Shown piece after piece: positions 1-9,355 of a stretch of 64,000 nt of DNA (position 1 is the stretch's first letter; every line of letters begins with the position of its first letter). The stretch lies in the NCBI GenBank assembly GCA_021787565.1, contig JAJYLT010000001.1, positions 35,298-99,297 of the forward strand, in the 5' to 3' direction. The notes under the pieces were generated by a model. That model was not told the DNA's origin. It saw nothing but the letters and a program-made list of their open reading frames with translations, and did no database searches. The position numbers were made by a program, and so were the translations under genes. The DNA comes from Acidobacteriota bacterium (GTDB taxonomy: Bacteria > Acidobacteriota > UBA4820 > DSQY01).

Positions 1-3000
1 CGTTCGTCGCACAAGGGGGCAAAGGCACCCAGGACGGTGTGCAGAAACCAGCCGACGAAGATGCTCTCCCCGCGGCCCTCGGGGCCGACGTTGTTGTAGC
101 CGTCGTTCCAGTCGCAGCTTCCGATGAGCGGCAGGCCGTGCCCGCCGGCGGTGAGCGCGCGATCCACGGCCCGTAGGCCGTGCTCGAACAGCGTGCCGGT
201 CTGGTCGGAGATGGTCGGGATACCATACGCCTCGGGCTCCCCCATGGGGACGGCGGGAGCCTCCAGAAAGGAGACCCGCTCGTCGAGGAGGGACCGGTCT
301 CCCGTGGTCTTGACGTACTCGGCGGCGGCGTAGGGGAGCCAGAGAAGGTCGTCCGAACAGCGCGTCCGAATGCCCTGGCCGCCCGGGGCGCTCCACCAGT
401 GCTGGACGTCCCCCTCCACGAACTGGCGTGCGGCCGCTCTCAGGATGTGTTCGCGGGTGAGGTCCGGCCGCGTGAACATGAGCGCCAGCACGTCCTGGAG
501 CTGGTCGCGGAAACCATACGCACCGCTCGATTGGGAGTAGGCGGAGCGCGCCCAGACTCGGCACGCCAGATCCTGGTAGAGGAGCCACCCGTTCACGAGG
601 ACGTCGAAGGAGTCGTCGGGTGTGGTGACGCGTACGGCGCCCAGCACGTCTTCCCAGAAACTCTCCACCAGGGCCAGTTCGGCCTCGGCGACGGCGGGGG
701 CGTCCTTGCCGGAGAATCGCCGCAGGAGCTCGCGGGCCTCGGCCGCGTCCCGGCCCTGCCCGAGGAGGAACACGACGCGCCGTGACGCGCCCGGCTCCAG
801 CTCCACCACCGTCTGCAACGCCGCGCACGGGTCGAGGCCGGCGCCGAAGCGGTTCAGCAGCAGCGGCCGGCCGAGCGCCGCGGGACGCGAGAGCGAACCG
901 TTGCGACCGAGAAACTCGAGGCGGTCCCCCGTGGCGGAGAGGAGCGGCTCGCTGGCCGCGGCGAACGCCACGCGGGCCCGCTCAGGACTGTAGAGGTCGC
1001 GGGCCAGGACCGCGCCGGTCTCGGCGTCGCGCTCCGTGGAGACAAACCTCGGGCCGCTCGCGATGGGGGGGCCGAGCAGCCATTCGCAGTACGAGAAAAG
1101 GGTCAGGCGCCGCGGCCGGTCGGAGCGGTTCGTCAAGGTGAGGAGAGACAGCTTCACGGGCTCATCCCGCGCCACGAAGACCGCCAGCTCCTGCCCGATG
1201 CCTCGCGCGGCGCGGGAGAAGCGTGTCACGCCCGGCGCGTGGCGCACCACCCAGCGCGGAGAGCGCGGCGTACGCCTCAGGGGCGCTGGCGTGGCACCCC
1301 AGAGGGCGCCGCTCTTCTCGTCGCGGATGAAGATCGCCTCCGCGGTCGGGTCGGTGACCGCGTTGTTCGCGAAGGGCGTGAGGCGGTTCTCGCGGCTGTT
1401 GTCGCACCATGTGTGGGCCGCCCCGGAGGCGGTGATGATGCTCCCGAAGCGCGGGTTGGCGAGCACGTTGATCCAAGGAAGGGGAGTCTCCCGTTCGCCC
1501 TCGAGGACGACGACGTACTCGCGTCCGTCCCGCGTGAAGCCGCCGAGACCGTTCCCGAGGAGAAGCGGCGGCGGCTCCGGTCCGACTTCCGGCCGCTGTG
1601 TATCCGGGACCTCATCGACCGGCACGGTGCCCAGAGGCTGTGGAGGCTCCGCCCCCGGGCTGTCGAGCTGCGCTTCCAGGTTGCCGCCCTCGCCGGAAAG
1701 GACCGCCTGGGCGACCACGCTCAGAAGGACCCTCTCGGCCTCCGAGATCAAGTCGCCCTGGAGAAGAAATACGCCGCCGGGCTTCCCCTTCCAGGCACTC
1801 CATGGGCCGCCGTCGACGAGCTGCGTAAGCGCTTCCTTCAGCTCCTCGCGATAGCTCGCCGGGTGCTCGTTCAGGATCACGGCGTCCGCCTTGAGCCCCT
1901 TCAGGCGCCAGTGCTCGTGGGCGGTCAGGACCTGCCGAACGAGCTGCACGTCTTCCGGCTCTTTCACGCGGACGAGGACGATGGGGAGGTCGCCCGATAT
2001 GCCGAACCTCCAGAGCCCCTCCTGCCCGAGCGTGTTCTTCGTCAGGGTCTCCCCGCCAGCTCGAAGGGAGGCGTCTGAGAAGAATACCCGGGAGGCGAGC
2101 CGCTCCGTGAGTTGGGCCTGTTCGGCGGAGATGCCCAGATGTCGCTGCGACATCTGGGCCTGCGTGTAGGCCAGGGCGAAGACGCGGGCCGCCACACCGT
2201 GGTCGTGGTACTTCTGTGCGCAGGCGCGGGCGGCCGACTCATCGACCGCGACGCCGGTCGTGAAGGAGACGCGGACGAATCCCCCGGGTGCGAGCCGGAG
2301 CCGGGTCCTCAGGCTCAGGATCGGGTCGAGCACGGCGCCGGTCGTTCCCGAGAGCGCCCTCCCGTCCATGGCCTCGGGGTTGTCGGGGCCGCGCCCGCGC
2401 CCCAGGAAGCGCATGCGGTCGGTCTCCCACTCGACTTGCGCCTGCGTCGGTCCTTGGATAGAAAGGACGTGGAATCCCACAAACGCATGGGCGTGAACGA
2501 CGCGCGGCCGGCGGCGCGCCAGGAGAGCCATGTTCTCGGCGATCCACTCCGTCTCGACAAAGAGCTTCCCAAAAGCCGGGTTGGCGATGTCCTCCGCGAT
2601 GGCCCCCAGGCCCACCTCGACGTAGCTCGTCAGCTCGATCTCGCGGGGGTGGTCGCCGGTGTTGGTCAGTGAGACGCGCCGAACCTCGGCGTCGTCCCCC
2701 GGCGAGACGGCGATCTCGAGACGCGTTGCGATGTCGTAATCGAGCCGCTCGAAGGTCGCCTTCTCGGCGAGGAATTCCACGAGGTAGCTGTCGGGCTCCT
2801 TCCCGGTCGGCTGGTAGGCCGCGGACCAGACGGCGCCCGTGTGGACATCGCGCAGATAGATGAACTGGCTTCCGGGATCGCGCGTGCGGTCCTCCCGCCA
2901 GCGCGTCACGGCGCGGCCGCGGCAGAAGCTCGTTCCGCCGCCCCCGTTCGTGACGATCGCGACGTAGCTGCCGTTCGAGAGGATCTGGGCGCGCGGGTAC

Positions 3001-6000
3001 GGCGTGTGGGGCGAGCGGAAGCGGCGCGGGGCACGCGCAAGCGAGGGCGGCTCGGTTCGGGTCCTCTCGGCCGGGCGTGGCTCGATGACGGGCGCCTCGC
3101 GAGGCACCCTCTCCTGTAGGAGGAGTTCGGTCGCCTGGATTCGCGGGTCGGCATGGAACCGTTCGACCATCACGTCGTCCAGGAGGACGTTGGCGATGGC
3201 GACGAGGATCATCCCCTGGTGGTGCGCCAGGTGCGTCTTCACGACGACGCCGGGGCCCGATGACACGGCCGGAGCATCGCCGCTCTCGTCCGGCTTCCGC
3301 GCCGTGTAGTCGACGGCGTCGTAGTATCCGAGCGTCCCCTCGGCCCCTTCGCCCGTCAGCCTGCGCAGGTTTCGCGAGGCCTTGGCCGGCTCCAGGAGCG
3401 CGGCCAGTGCGGTCGCGTAGGGAGCGACGACGAGTTCGTCGCCCAGCCCTCGCTTCAACCCCAGGCCCGGGACGCCGAACTCCTTGTACTGGTAATTGCC
3501 GAACCGGTCCATCAGATCGTAGGCGGACTCGGAGATGCCCCACGGAACGTGCCGCTCGCGGCCGTACCGGATCTGTCTCCTGACGGCCATGCGGCAGCTC
3601 TGGCCCAGGAGCGTCCCCGGATAGGTTCTCGTCAGGAGGAGCGGCATGAGGTACTCGAACATCGTCGCGCTCCAGGAGACGAGCGTCGGAACGCCCTCCA
3701 CGCTGACGACGAGCCTCCCCAGGTGGAACCAGTGGCTTTGCGGGACGTCACCCTTGGCGATGGCGAACAAGCTCGCAAGGCGCGATTCCGAGGCCAGGAG
3801 GTCGTAGTAGGCGATATCCGCTCGCCCAGGCCCGCCGGCGTCGGCCAGGAGATAGCCGATCGAGAAGAGCTGCCGCTGGTGGTCGTAAAGGAAATCGAAG
3901 TTCATGCCATCCGCCAGGGCCGCCGCGCGACGGGCGATCTCGGACAGGCTCGATGCCAGATCCGGCTGCGCCGCGCCCAGTTGGCGGCACCCTTCCGCCA
4001 GGGCGAGGAGCGCCCCCGCGAGGTTGCCGCTGTCCACCGTGGACACGTAGCGCGGGAGCAGCGGCGAGAGGTTCTGCGTATCGTACCAGTTCAGCAGGTG
4101 CCCCTCGTGGCGCTCCAGCCCTTCGACCGTGGTCAGCGTATTGTCGAGCCTCTCGGCCATCGCCTCCGCCGATAGGAAACCCAGGTCGTGCGCCGCGAGC
4201 GTGGAGAGGAGGCCCAGGCCGATGTTGGTGGGCGAGGTCCGGTGGGCCACCGCGGGCTCCCGCATTTCCTGGAAGTTGTCGGGAGGGAGCCAGTGATCCT
4301 CGGGACCGGCGAGGGTCTCGAAATACCGCCACGTCTTCCGCGCCACCTTCATCAGGTGATCGCGGTCCTCAGCCGACAGTTCCAGGAGGCGTGGCACGGT
4401 CGGCTGACTCAGCCAGTACGCGCAGGCGGGCGCAACACCCCACAGCAGGAGGAACAACAGCGCGGGAGGAAGGGCGCTGGGACGCGCGACGATGGTGAGG
4501 GCGAGGAGCCCCATGGCCACAATCGGGCTCGCAGCCATCTCCACAAAGAAGGAACGCATCCCCTCCCGAAATCGGCCAGCGGCTCGTGCCGATTGGGTGG
4601 CCGCCGTCTCCCAGTCGAGGAGGCGCCGCCGAGTGATCACGAGCCGGACGAGCGTCAGGACGATGGCGTGCACGCTCTCCCAGGCATGGAACGGCAGGAA
4701 GACGAGCGTCAGGAGCGCCTGTCCGGCGGCGGCGCTCAGGTCCTCGGCGAGGCCTCGAAGGTGGACGCGAGCCGGCTCGTGCGCCGGGCGCCGTTTAAGA
4801 AGCTGAAAGAGAGAGGCGACGAACGGGAACCCGGCGACCACGAGGCCGCCGAGGGTCCAGACGAGGGGGCTGCCCGGCAGGAACGTCCAGGCGGCGGCAA
4901 AAAAGGCGAGGAGCGCGGGCGCCACGAGGCTTCGCCGGAGGTTGTCGAGGATCTTCCACTGACTGATGAGCGGCAGGCGGTTCTTCACGAAACCCTGTGG
5001 TGTCGGGACCAGAGGGAAGAGCCAGGCCAGGATCTGCCAGTCGCCGCGCACCCAACGGTGCTGCCGGCGCGCGTGCGCCAGCACGTTGGCAGGGTAGTCG
5101 TCCACGAGCTCCAGATCGGAGACGAGCGCGGTGCGGGCGTACAGCCCCTCGAAGAGATCGTGCGACAGCAGGGCGTTCTCGGGGACGCGCCACCCGACGG
5201 TCGCCTGGAAGGCGTCGACGTCGTACAGTCCCTTGCCCGTGTAGCTCCCTTCGCCGAACAGGTCCTGGTAGGTGTCCGAGACCGCCGTCGTGTACGGATC
5301 GACGCCGGTGTGCCCGGCGTACACCCGCGCGAAAAGCGACCCGCCGGCGCTCGCGAGGTTGACGCTCACGCGGGGCTGTAGGATGCCGTAGCCCTCCGTG
5401 ACCCTCCGGAGGTCCGGGTCGACCACGGGCCTGTTGAGTGGGTGGGCGATGATTCCGATCAGGGTCCTAGCGACGTCCCTCGGGAGCCTGGTGTCTGCGT
5501 CCAGTGTGAGGACGTAGCGCACCGACGGGAGGATCGACAGGTCCCCGATCTTGACGGAGAAAGCGGTGTCGTCGGAGGAACGCAGCAGGCGGTTGAACTC
5601 CTCGATCTTCCCCCGCTTGCGCTCCCAGGCCATGAAAGCGCCCTGCTTCGGGTTCCACTGGCGATCCCGGTGGAACAGGAAGAAGCGGTCGTTCCCATCG
5701 GGCAAATGCCGGCGATTGAGCGCCTCGATACCGGCCACCGCCGCGGCCAGGATCTCGTCGTCTCCGGCAACCGAGAGTGTGAGCGCGTCCTTGAAATCGC
5801 TCAGGATCGCGAAGTGGATCCGGGGATCGAGGTTGCCGAGGGCCTGCACCTCCAGGTGCGCCAGGAGCCGTTCGACCTCGTCCACGCTACCGAGGAGTAC
5901 GGGCACGACCACCATGGTACGGGCGCTCTCGGGGATCCCTTCGCCGAAATCGAGGCGGGGGAGCCGGCGCGGCGGCACGAGCGCCGCCACGATGCGCTGG

Positions 6001-7325
6001 ATGATGAGCGTGGCGAGTTCGCTCGCGGGGAGCAGCGCGAGCAGGGCCGCGACCGTCGCCATTCCCGCGGCGCCGGCGATGCCCGCGTACGCATACGCCG
6101 TGAAAGCGCCGATGCCGGTCAGGAGACCTATGCCACCGAGGTAAGCCGCGGTCGTATGGGCGAAGGCCCAACGGCGGAGACGCTGAAGGAGGCGCGGGTG
6201 GTACGCCACGTCGATCTCGAGGCCGCGCCGGCCCGGGCCGATCAGGTGATGGCCGACGTGCGCGGCTTTTTCGCCGATTCCCTTCTGCTCGGCGGCCCTG
6301 CGGGCGCTCTCGACGGCGCGCAGGGCGACGCGCACCTGCGCCTCTCCCGTCGGTGCGGCGAGATCCTCCACGGCGTGCCGGTAGCGGTCACGGCTGGCGA
6401 AGTCCATCCGCGGATACACCCCGGCCGGGTCCCGCCGCAGGATCTCCTCCAAGGGGCTGACCTGCTCCACGAAGCGGCTCCAGTCGAGCGTCGTGCAGAA
6501 CCTGAGACTCGTCACCGTGTTGGCGGTGGAGACCTGGTCTGTGGCGTGGCGCTGGTTCTCGGAGCGGACCGCGTCCTCGGGCGTCATCCCGCGCGCGGCC
6601 AACGCCTCCTCCACCGCCGCCACGAGGGGGGACACGCGGGGGTTATATTCGCGCATGCGCTGCCGGAGCTGCGCCACGAAGGCATTCGGGAGCGGGTCGG
6701 GCAGAGGGTCGCGCGGATCACCGCGTTCCAGCCGCGCGAGAGCGGCATCCGCCTCCAGGCGTGCGATTCGCCCAGCGAGGATGCCGTCGGCCAGGCTCCT
6801 CAGATTCTCGATGAGCGCGAGCTTGAGCATGCTGGGCCACGCCCAGAGCTCGCCGATCGTCAAGGGCGCCACGGTCTGGAAGGCGAGGACGAAGCGCGTG
6901 AGCCGCTCCTGATCGAGCCGCCCGTCACCGTGCCGGATCAGTTCGAGCGCCATCGCATGAATGCGGGCCTTGCCCAAGAACTCGCGAGCTGCCAGCTTCG
7001 GCAGCTTCCGGTAGTACTGAACGGGAAGGTCGTGCCGTACGGCTCGCTCCTCCGACTCGATGAGGTGGAAGTTGTCGAGAATCCACTCGCCGGCCGGAGG
7101 GACGGGCAGCCCCCGGTGGACGTCGTCAGCGAGGGCTTGGTACGCCGCGTTCAGGAGGCGGATGTTGCCTTCGAGCCGGTGCAATACGCCGTGACCGCCC
7201 GCGCGCGAGGCAGGCGCCAGCGTGAACAGAGCGGCCAGCGTCTTGGCCCGGTCCTCGAGGCCGTCGAGGCTCAGGAGCTCCCCCCTGAGAGGGGCGGCTC
7301 TCTCAGTTCTTCGCCGTCCGAACAG
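1..7325 (-). CDS. ndvB: Cyclic beta-1,2-glucan synthase (NdvB/ChvB family), 3' end outside window
   Basis: A single reading frame stays open from 7325 to the left edge (about 2,442 codons); the C-terminus is missing. Visible in order: an N-terminal region, hydrophobic segments around residues 400-455, a GT84-type glycosyltransferase with a DxD motif ([10 protein letters not shown] near residue 603) followed by more membrane segments, a glycoamylase-like region (NWYDT near 1080), and GH94 phosphorylase-like modules (from about 1440 and 1920) with the general-acid motif DWNDG near residue 2406. In this family the protein polymerises UDP-glucose into beta-1,2-glucan on a protein-bound intermediate, then trims and cyclises it for export to the periplasm. 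The start is unusual: no ATG, GTG or TTG lies between an in-frame TGA and the conserved N-terminus, whereas a CTG sits 6 nt after AGGAGG. Family call is secure; the start is not. Confidence 0.93.
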   Translation of the reverse strand, partial: MFGRRRTERAAPLRGELLSLDGLEDRAKTLAALFTLAPASRAGGHGVLHRLEGNIRLLNAAYQALADDVHRGLPVPPAGEWILDNFHLIESEERAVRHDLPVQYYRKLPKLAAREFLGKARIHAMALELIRHGDGRLDQERLTRFVLAFQTVAPLTIGELWAWPSMLKLALIENLRSLADGILAGRIARLEADAALARLERGDPRDPLPDPLPNAFVAQLRQRMREYNPRVSPLVAAVEEALAARGMTPEDAVRSENQRHATDQVSTANTVTSLRFCTTLDWSRFVEQVSPLEEILRRDPAGVYPRMDFASRDRYRHAVEDLAAPTGEAQVRVALRAVESARRAAEQKGIGEKAAHVGHHLIGPGRRGLEIDVAYHPRLLQRLRRWAFAHTTAAYLGGIGLLTGIGAFTAYAYAGIAGAAGMATVAALLALLPASELATLIIQRIVAALVPPRRLPRLDFGEGIPESARTMVVVPVLLGSVDEVERLLAHLEVQALGNLDPRIHFAILSDFKDALTLSVAGDDEILAAAVAGIEALNRRHLPDGNDRFFLFHRDRQWNPKQGAFMAWERKRGKIEEFNRLLRSSDDTAFSVKIGDLSILPSVRYVLTLDADTRLPRDVARTLIGIIAHPLNRPVVDPDLRRVTEGYGILQPRVSVNLASAGGSLFARVYAGHTGVDPYTTAVSDTYQDLFGEGSYTGKGLYDVDAFQATVGWRVPENALLSHDLFEGLYARTALVSDLELVDDYPANVLAHARRQHRWVRGDWQILAWLFPLVPTPQGFVKNRLPLISQWKILDNLRRSLVAPALLAFFAAAWTFLPGSPLVWTLGGLVVAGFPFVASLFQLLKRRPAHEPARVHLRGLAEDLSAAAGQALLTLVFLPFHAWESVHAIVLTLVRLVITRRRLLDWETAATQSARAAGRFREGMRSFFVEMAASPIVAMGLLALTIVARPSALPPALLFLLLWGVAPACAYWLSQPTVPRLLELSAEDRDHLMKVARKTWRYFETLAGPEDHWLPPDNFQEMREPAVAHRTSPTNIGLGLLSTLAAHDLGFLSAEAMAERLDNTLTTVEGLERHEGHLLNWYDTQNLSPLLPRYVSTVDSGNLAGALLALAEGCRQLGAAQPDLASSLSEIARRAAALADGMNFDFLYDHQRQLFSIGYLLADAGGPGRADIAYYDLLASESRLASLFAIAKGDVPQSHWFHLGRLVVSVEGVPTLVSWSATMFEYLMPLLLTRTYPGTLLGQSCRMAVRRQIRYGRERHVPWGISESAYDLMDRFGNYQYKEFGVPGLGLKRGLGDELVVAPYATALAALLEPAKASRNLRRLTGEGAEGTLGYYDAVDYTARKPDESGDAPAVSSGPGVVVKTHLAHHQGMILVAIANVLLDDVMVERFHADPRIQATELLLQERVPREAPVIEPRPAERTRTEPPSLARAPRRFRSPHTPYPRAQILSNGSYVAIVTNGGGGTSFCRGRAVTRWREDRTRDPGSQFIYLRDVHTGAVWSAAYQPTGKEPDSYLVEFLAEKATFERLDYDIATRLEIAVSPGDDAEVRRVSLTNTGDHPREIELTSYVEVGLGAIAEDIANPAFGKLFVETEWIAENMALLARRRPRVVHAHAFVGFHVLSIQGPTQAQVEWETDRMRFLGRGRGPDNPEAMDGRALSGTTGAVLDPILSLRTRLRLAPGGFVRVSFTTGVAVDESAARACAQKYHDHGVAARVFALAYTQAQMSQRHLGISAEQAQLTERLASRVFFSDASLRAGGETLTKNTLGQEGLWRFGISGDLPIVLVRVKEPEDVQLVRQVLTAHEHWRLKGLKADAVILNEHPASYREELKEALTQLVDGGPWSAWKGKPGGVFLLQGDLISEAERVLLSVVAQAVLSGEGGNLEAQLDSPGAEPPQPLGTVPVDEVPDTQRPEVGPEPPPLLLGNGLGGFTRDGREYVVVLEGERETPLPWINVLANPRFGSIITASGAAHTWCDNSRENRLTPFANNAVTDPTAEAIFIRDEKSGALWGATPAPLRRTPRSPRWVVRHAPGVTRFSRAARGIGQELAVFVARDEPVKLSLLTLTNRSDRPRRLTLFSYCEWLLGPPIASGPRFVSTERDAETGAVLARDLYSPERARVAFAAASEPLLSATGDRLEFLGRNGSLSRPAALGRPLLLNRFGAGLDPCAALQTVVELEPGASRRVVFLLGQGRDAAEARELLRRFSGKDAPAVAEAELALVESFWEDVLGAVRVTTPDDSFDVLVNGWLLYQDLACRVWARSAYSQSSGAYGFRDQLQDVLALMFTRPDLTREHILRAAARQFVEGDVQHWWSAPGGQGIRTRCSDDLLWLPYAAAEYVKTTGDRSLLDERVSFLEAPAVPMGEPEAYGIPTISDQTGTLFEHGLRAVDRALTAGGHGLPLIGSCDWNDGYNNVGPEGRGESIFVGWFLHTVLGAFAPLCDE

Positions 7326-7331
7326 CGTTCA

Positions 7332-7337
7332 CCTCCT
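7332..7337 (-). promoter_or_regulatory. Strong Shine-Dalgarno before a putative CTG start
   Basis: On the minus strand AGGAGG is followed by tgaacg and then CTG, the first possible initiator of the glucan synthase frame. A GTG overlaps the same site but opens only a 9-codon frame. The alternatives are a sequence error or a much later TTG (about codon 49) that would discard conserved N-terminal residues. Confidence 0.5.
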
Positions 7338-7548
7338 GCGGGGTCTTCTATGTCTCACCGGCGCCGCGCTCCATGCATTCATATTCGAGGCATCCTCACG
7401 TGCGGCGACTCTGAAGGTCTCATCGGACGATGACCGGATCGAACCCAGGCAGAAACCCGTTTCGGTGGCCCAGCCTTGTGGTCCCGGCCATGGCGCCCCT
7501 ACTGTCTTTCGTACAGGGCGATGGCCTCCCGAACGTACCCTCCGTCGG

Positions 7549-7866
7549 CTAGCGCGCGTGTCGTGAGTGCCTTCTGGCAGAGAACCAAGTGGGTCTCCCC
7601 TGGACTTCATTGGAAGTGGAGTGGTGGAGTACGGTCTGAAAGAGGTGTCCGATGGATGAAGTGATCAAGTAAGGGAAGGCCGGGGACGCGGAGGGGGGCC
7701 CCGAGGTGAGCGGAGCGACGCGGGCAGGTGCCCCGTACCGCCCAGGTTCCTTGTCGAACTTCATCTTGCACGTGGAGCAGCAGAACACATAGATCTGCCC
7801 CGCATGCGTGCTCTTGTGCGGCGATCTGGCGTCCAGGGTGATGCCACAAACAGGATCTTTGGCCAT
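7549..7866 (-). CDS. YHS domain protein
   Basis: The first 45 of 105 residues form a complete YHS domain: DPVCG at residues 4-8, then a GxxYxFCCxxCKxxF block. This small domain is found in metal- and copper-handling proteins and probably binds a metal through its cysteines. The remaining 60 residues match nothing I recognise and may be poorly ordered. AAGGAG precedes the ATG. It is the fourth gene of a same-strand run that starts at 8917, so it is plausibly co-expressed with the Met/His-rich protein. Substrate metal is unknown. Confidence 0.85.
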   Translation of the reverse strand: MAKDPVCGITLDARSPHKSTHAGQIYVFCCSTCKMKFDKEPGRYGAPARVAPLTSGPPSASPAFPYLITSSIGHLFQTVLHHSTSNEVQGRPTWFSARRHSRHAR

Positions 7867-8022
7867 TGTGATGGGCTCCTTCCTGCCTGCGATGAAAGGT
7901 TTTCAGGAACGGCCCGGGAACAGGCGGGGCGGTGTGGACCCCGAATCAAGACATCCCGACGGCCGGCTCGCTCCTCGCATCTCGGGCTTGGGCTCCCCTG
8001 CCTTGGGCAAGGGCCTGATCTC

Positions 8023-8145
8023 TCACGATTTCTTGTTGGACAGTTTGATAATCACGACGACCAGCAGGACCACCACCAGCAAGCCGATCACCGGCAAAAT
8101 CCACATACCTCCGTCCATCCCAAGCCACCCTGCGTTGTTCATCAT
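8023..8145 (-). CDS. 40-aa single-pass membrane peptide
   Basis: An ATG ATG start is preceded by AAGGAG at 6 nt, and the frame codes 40 residues: a short Gly/Met-rich N-terminus, one long Leu/Val/Ile membrane helix (about residues 15-34) and a basic tail ending KLSNKKS. It begins 10 nt after the upstream gene ends, so it is translated from the same message. No family is recognised. The ribosome site, spacing and clean helix make it a real gene. Confidence 0.75.
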   Translation of the reverse strand: MMNNAGWLGMDGGMWILPVIGLLVVVLLVVVIIKLSNKKS

Positions 8146-8155
8146 GGCGAACTCC

Positions 8156-8686
8156 TTACATCGTGGGCATTTTCTCCTCGGCCTTGGGTGCCGGAGCCTT
8201 GGCCGATTTCATCATCGGGCACTTCATCGCGCCCTTCGTGCCGTGCAAGGCCATGTGATCCATCATGTGAGTCATCATCTCGGACTGCATCTCCATCATC
8301 ATGGCCCGCGTGGCCTTGCGCTGGGCGACGAGTTCGTTGATGACCGCCGCCATGGGCTTCTCCATAGCGTCGGGTTCCTTGGAATCCTTGGCGGCGTTCA
8401 TCTCCGCCACCAGCTCATCCAGCTTGGCGTCCATCGCCTGGAGCTTGTCCTTCATCTCCTGCTTCTTGGCCATCATGACCTGGCACTTCGCCTTCATGTC
8501 CGCCTCGCGCTTGGCCATTGCAGCGCCGTCCTTTTGGTGGTGATTCATCGGGACGGTCTGAGAGCTCTTGGCGGCCGCGGGCGACTCAACGGGGGCAGTC
8601 GTTTGGGCGCCAGCGCCCAGGGCAAGCGCGAACGCGGCGGCGGCGAAGACACCAGGACCGAGAAACTTGAGAACGTGCTTTTCCAT
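8156..8686 (-). CDS. Exported Met/His-rich coiled protein, putative metal-binding
   Basis: A 176-aa protein with a signal peptide (positive start, hydrophobic stretch to about residue 27, AGAQ cleavage region). The mature part is helical and rich in Met, His, Lys and Glu, with clusters such as MMTHMMDHMALHG near the C-terminus and MKCPMMKS close to the end. Such Met/His clusters suggest Cu(I)/Ag(I) or other soft-metal binding in the periplasm; this is inference from composition, as I recognise no named domain. It lies between two tiny membrane proteins and upstream of a YHS protein, which supports a metal or envelope-stress role. Confidence 0.8.
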   Translation of the reverse strand: MEKHVLKFLGPGVFAAAAFALALGAGAQTTAPVESPAAAKSSQTVPMNHHQKDGAAMAKREADMKAKCQVMMAKKQEMKDKLQAMDAKLDELVAEMNAAKDSKEPDAMEKPMAAVINELVAQRKATRAMMMEMQSEMMTHMMDHMALHGTKGAMKCPMMKSAKAPAPKAEEKMPTM

Positions 8687-8743
8687 GGTCGTGTCTCCTT
8701 TCTGGCGGCTTGGGGACCGCCCGTTCAGGCGCCATGATGCGAG

Positions 8744-8917
8744 TCAGGCGCCGATGGTTGGCCGGCTAGGCCTCTTCTTGCGCAAAAAGAGCAACGCTCC
8801 GCCGACCACGGTGGCAACGACTCCGGCCCATACCGGGACTCTGACCGTTTCCTTGTGCTTGACCGAAAGGTCTAACTGGCCGAGCTTGGCGATGGATCGG
8901 ACGGTCTTGCCGCTCAT
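8744..8917 (-). CDS. 57-aa membrane protein, first gene of the metal/YHS run
   Basis: ATG at 8917 is preceded by GAGGAG 11 nt upstream; a GTG further upstream is less likely. The product has a polar N-terminus (about 27 residues), one membrane helix with a small-residue core, and a basic C-terminus (LRKKRPSRP), so the tail should stay cytoplasmic. Function unknown. It is the first gene after the 113-bp regulatory module at 8986-9098 and heads the run 8917 to 7549. Confidence 0.65.
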   Translation of the reverse strand: MSGKTVRSIAKLGQLDLSVKHKETVRVPVWAGVVATVVGGALLFLRKKRPSRPTIGA

Positions 8918-8985
8918 GGCTGTGGTGGCTCCTCTCTGCACGCAACCGCCGGCCGTGGTTGTGGAACAGATGATCCTTCGGCTAG

Positions 8986-9098
8986 TCTTAATTTACCCCC
9001 CTTGCGTTCACCCGGTCAGCGCGCAGGCTACGGATAGTGGTGCTGCATGGGGTGCTGGGAAATTGCGGAGAAGGCGGGCGAATCCGTACGAACTACGG
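8986..9098 (-). promoter_or_regulatory. 113-bp regulatory module, copy 1
   Basis: Read on the minus strand, the module starts with the dyad CCGTA-gttcg-TACGG, has a second CCGTAGCC at position 66, TGACCGG at 81 and an AT-rich TAAATTAAGA block at 104-113. The ATG of the first gene lies 69 nt downstream. Copies with the same internal spacing occur at 16234-16346 (minus) and 24781-24893 (plus). Similarity to copy 2 extends over about 8943-9123 and into the leader. Probably an operator plus promoter; the regulator is not identified. Confidence 0.7.
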
Positions 9099-9289
9099 AG
9101 AGAATCGTTCGGTGCGAGCATGAGAGAGGCATGATTAAGGGAAGACCGCAAGATGGGGAGGCATGATCCGGAAAAGGAAGCAAAAGAGGCAACCCCTATT
9201 GTGTCCCATGGAACAAATGGTGACGGAGTTCACCGTCAGGCCCGTCCCCCCGCCAAGAACTGACGGGGACCACGCACCTGCAAACGGAC

Positions 9290-9325
9290 AAGGGGACACG
9301 GCGGATCTCCTCCGCCGTGCCCCTT
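9290..9325 (-). terminator. Hairpin after the ice-binding-protein gene
   Basis: Arms 9290-9305 and 9311-9325 pair through nearly their full length around a 5-nt loop (CACGGCGGA against TCCGCCGTG plus an outer AAGGGG/CCCTT). It starts 31 nt past the stop of the minus-strand gene. No U-run follows, so it may be a processing or stabilising hairpin rather than a classical terminator. Confidence 0.55.
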
Positions 9326-9355
9326 GATGGTGATTCTTGTATGCCTCCTCCGGTA

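Larger units (their letters stand above)
8918..9355. other. Intergenic region between the metal/YHS run and the ice-binding gene
   Basis: Contains the 113-bp module, about 190 bp with no recognisable feature, and the hairpin at 9290-9325. No supported gene. Confidence 0.6.

Noticed and set aside
5442..7433. Plus-strand frame of about 660 codons at the left end
   Set aside because: Antisense shadow of the cyclic glucan synthase, whose GT84/GH94 motifs read on the minus strand.
7380..7548. tRNA- or riboswitch-like look of the gap before the glucan synthase
   Set aside because: A GGATCGAACCC-like string is present but no acceptor stem or cloverleaf can be built.
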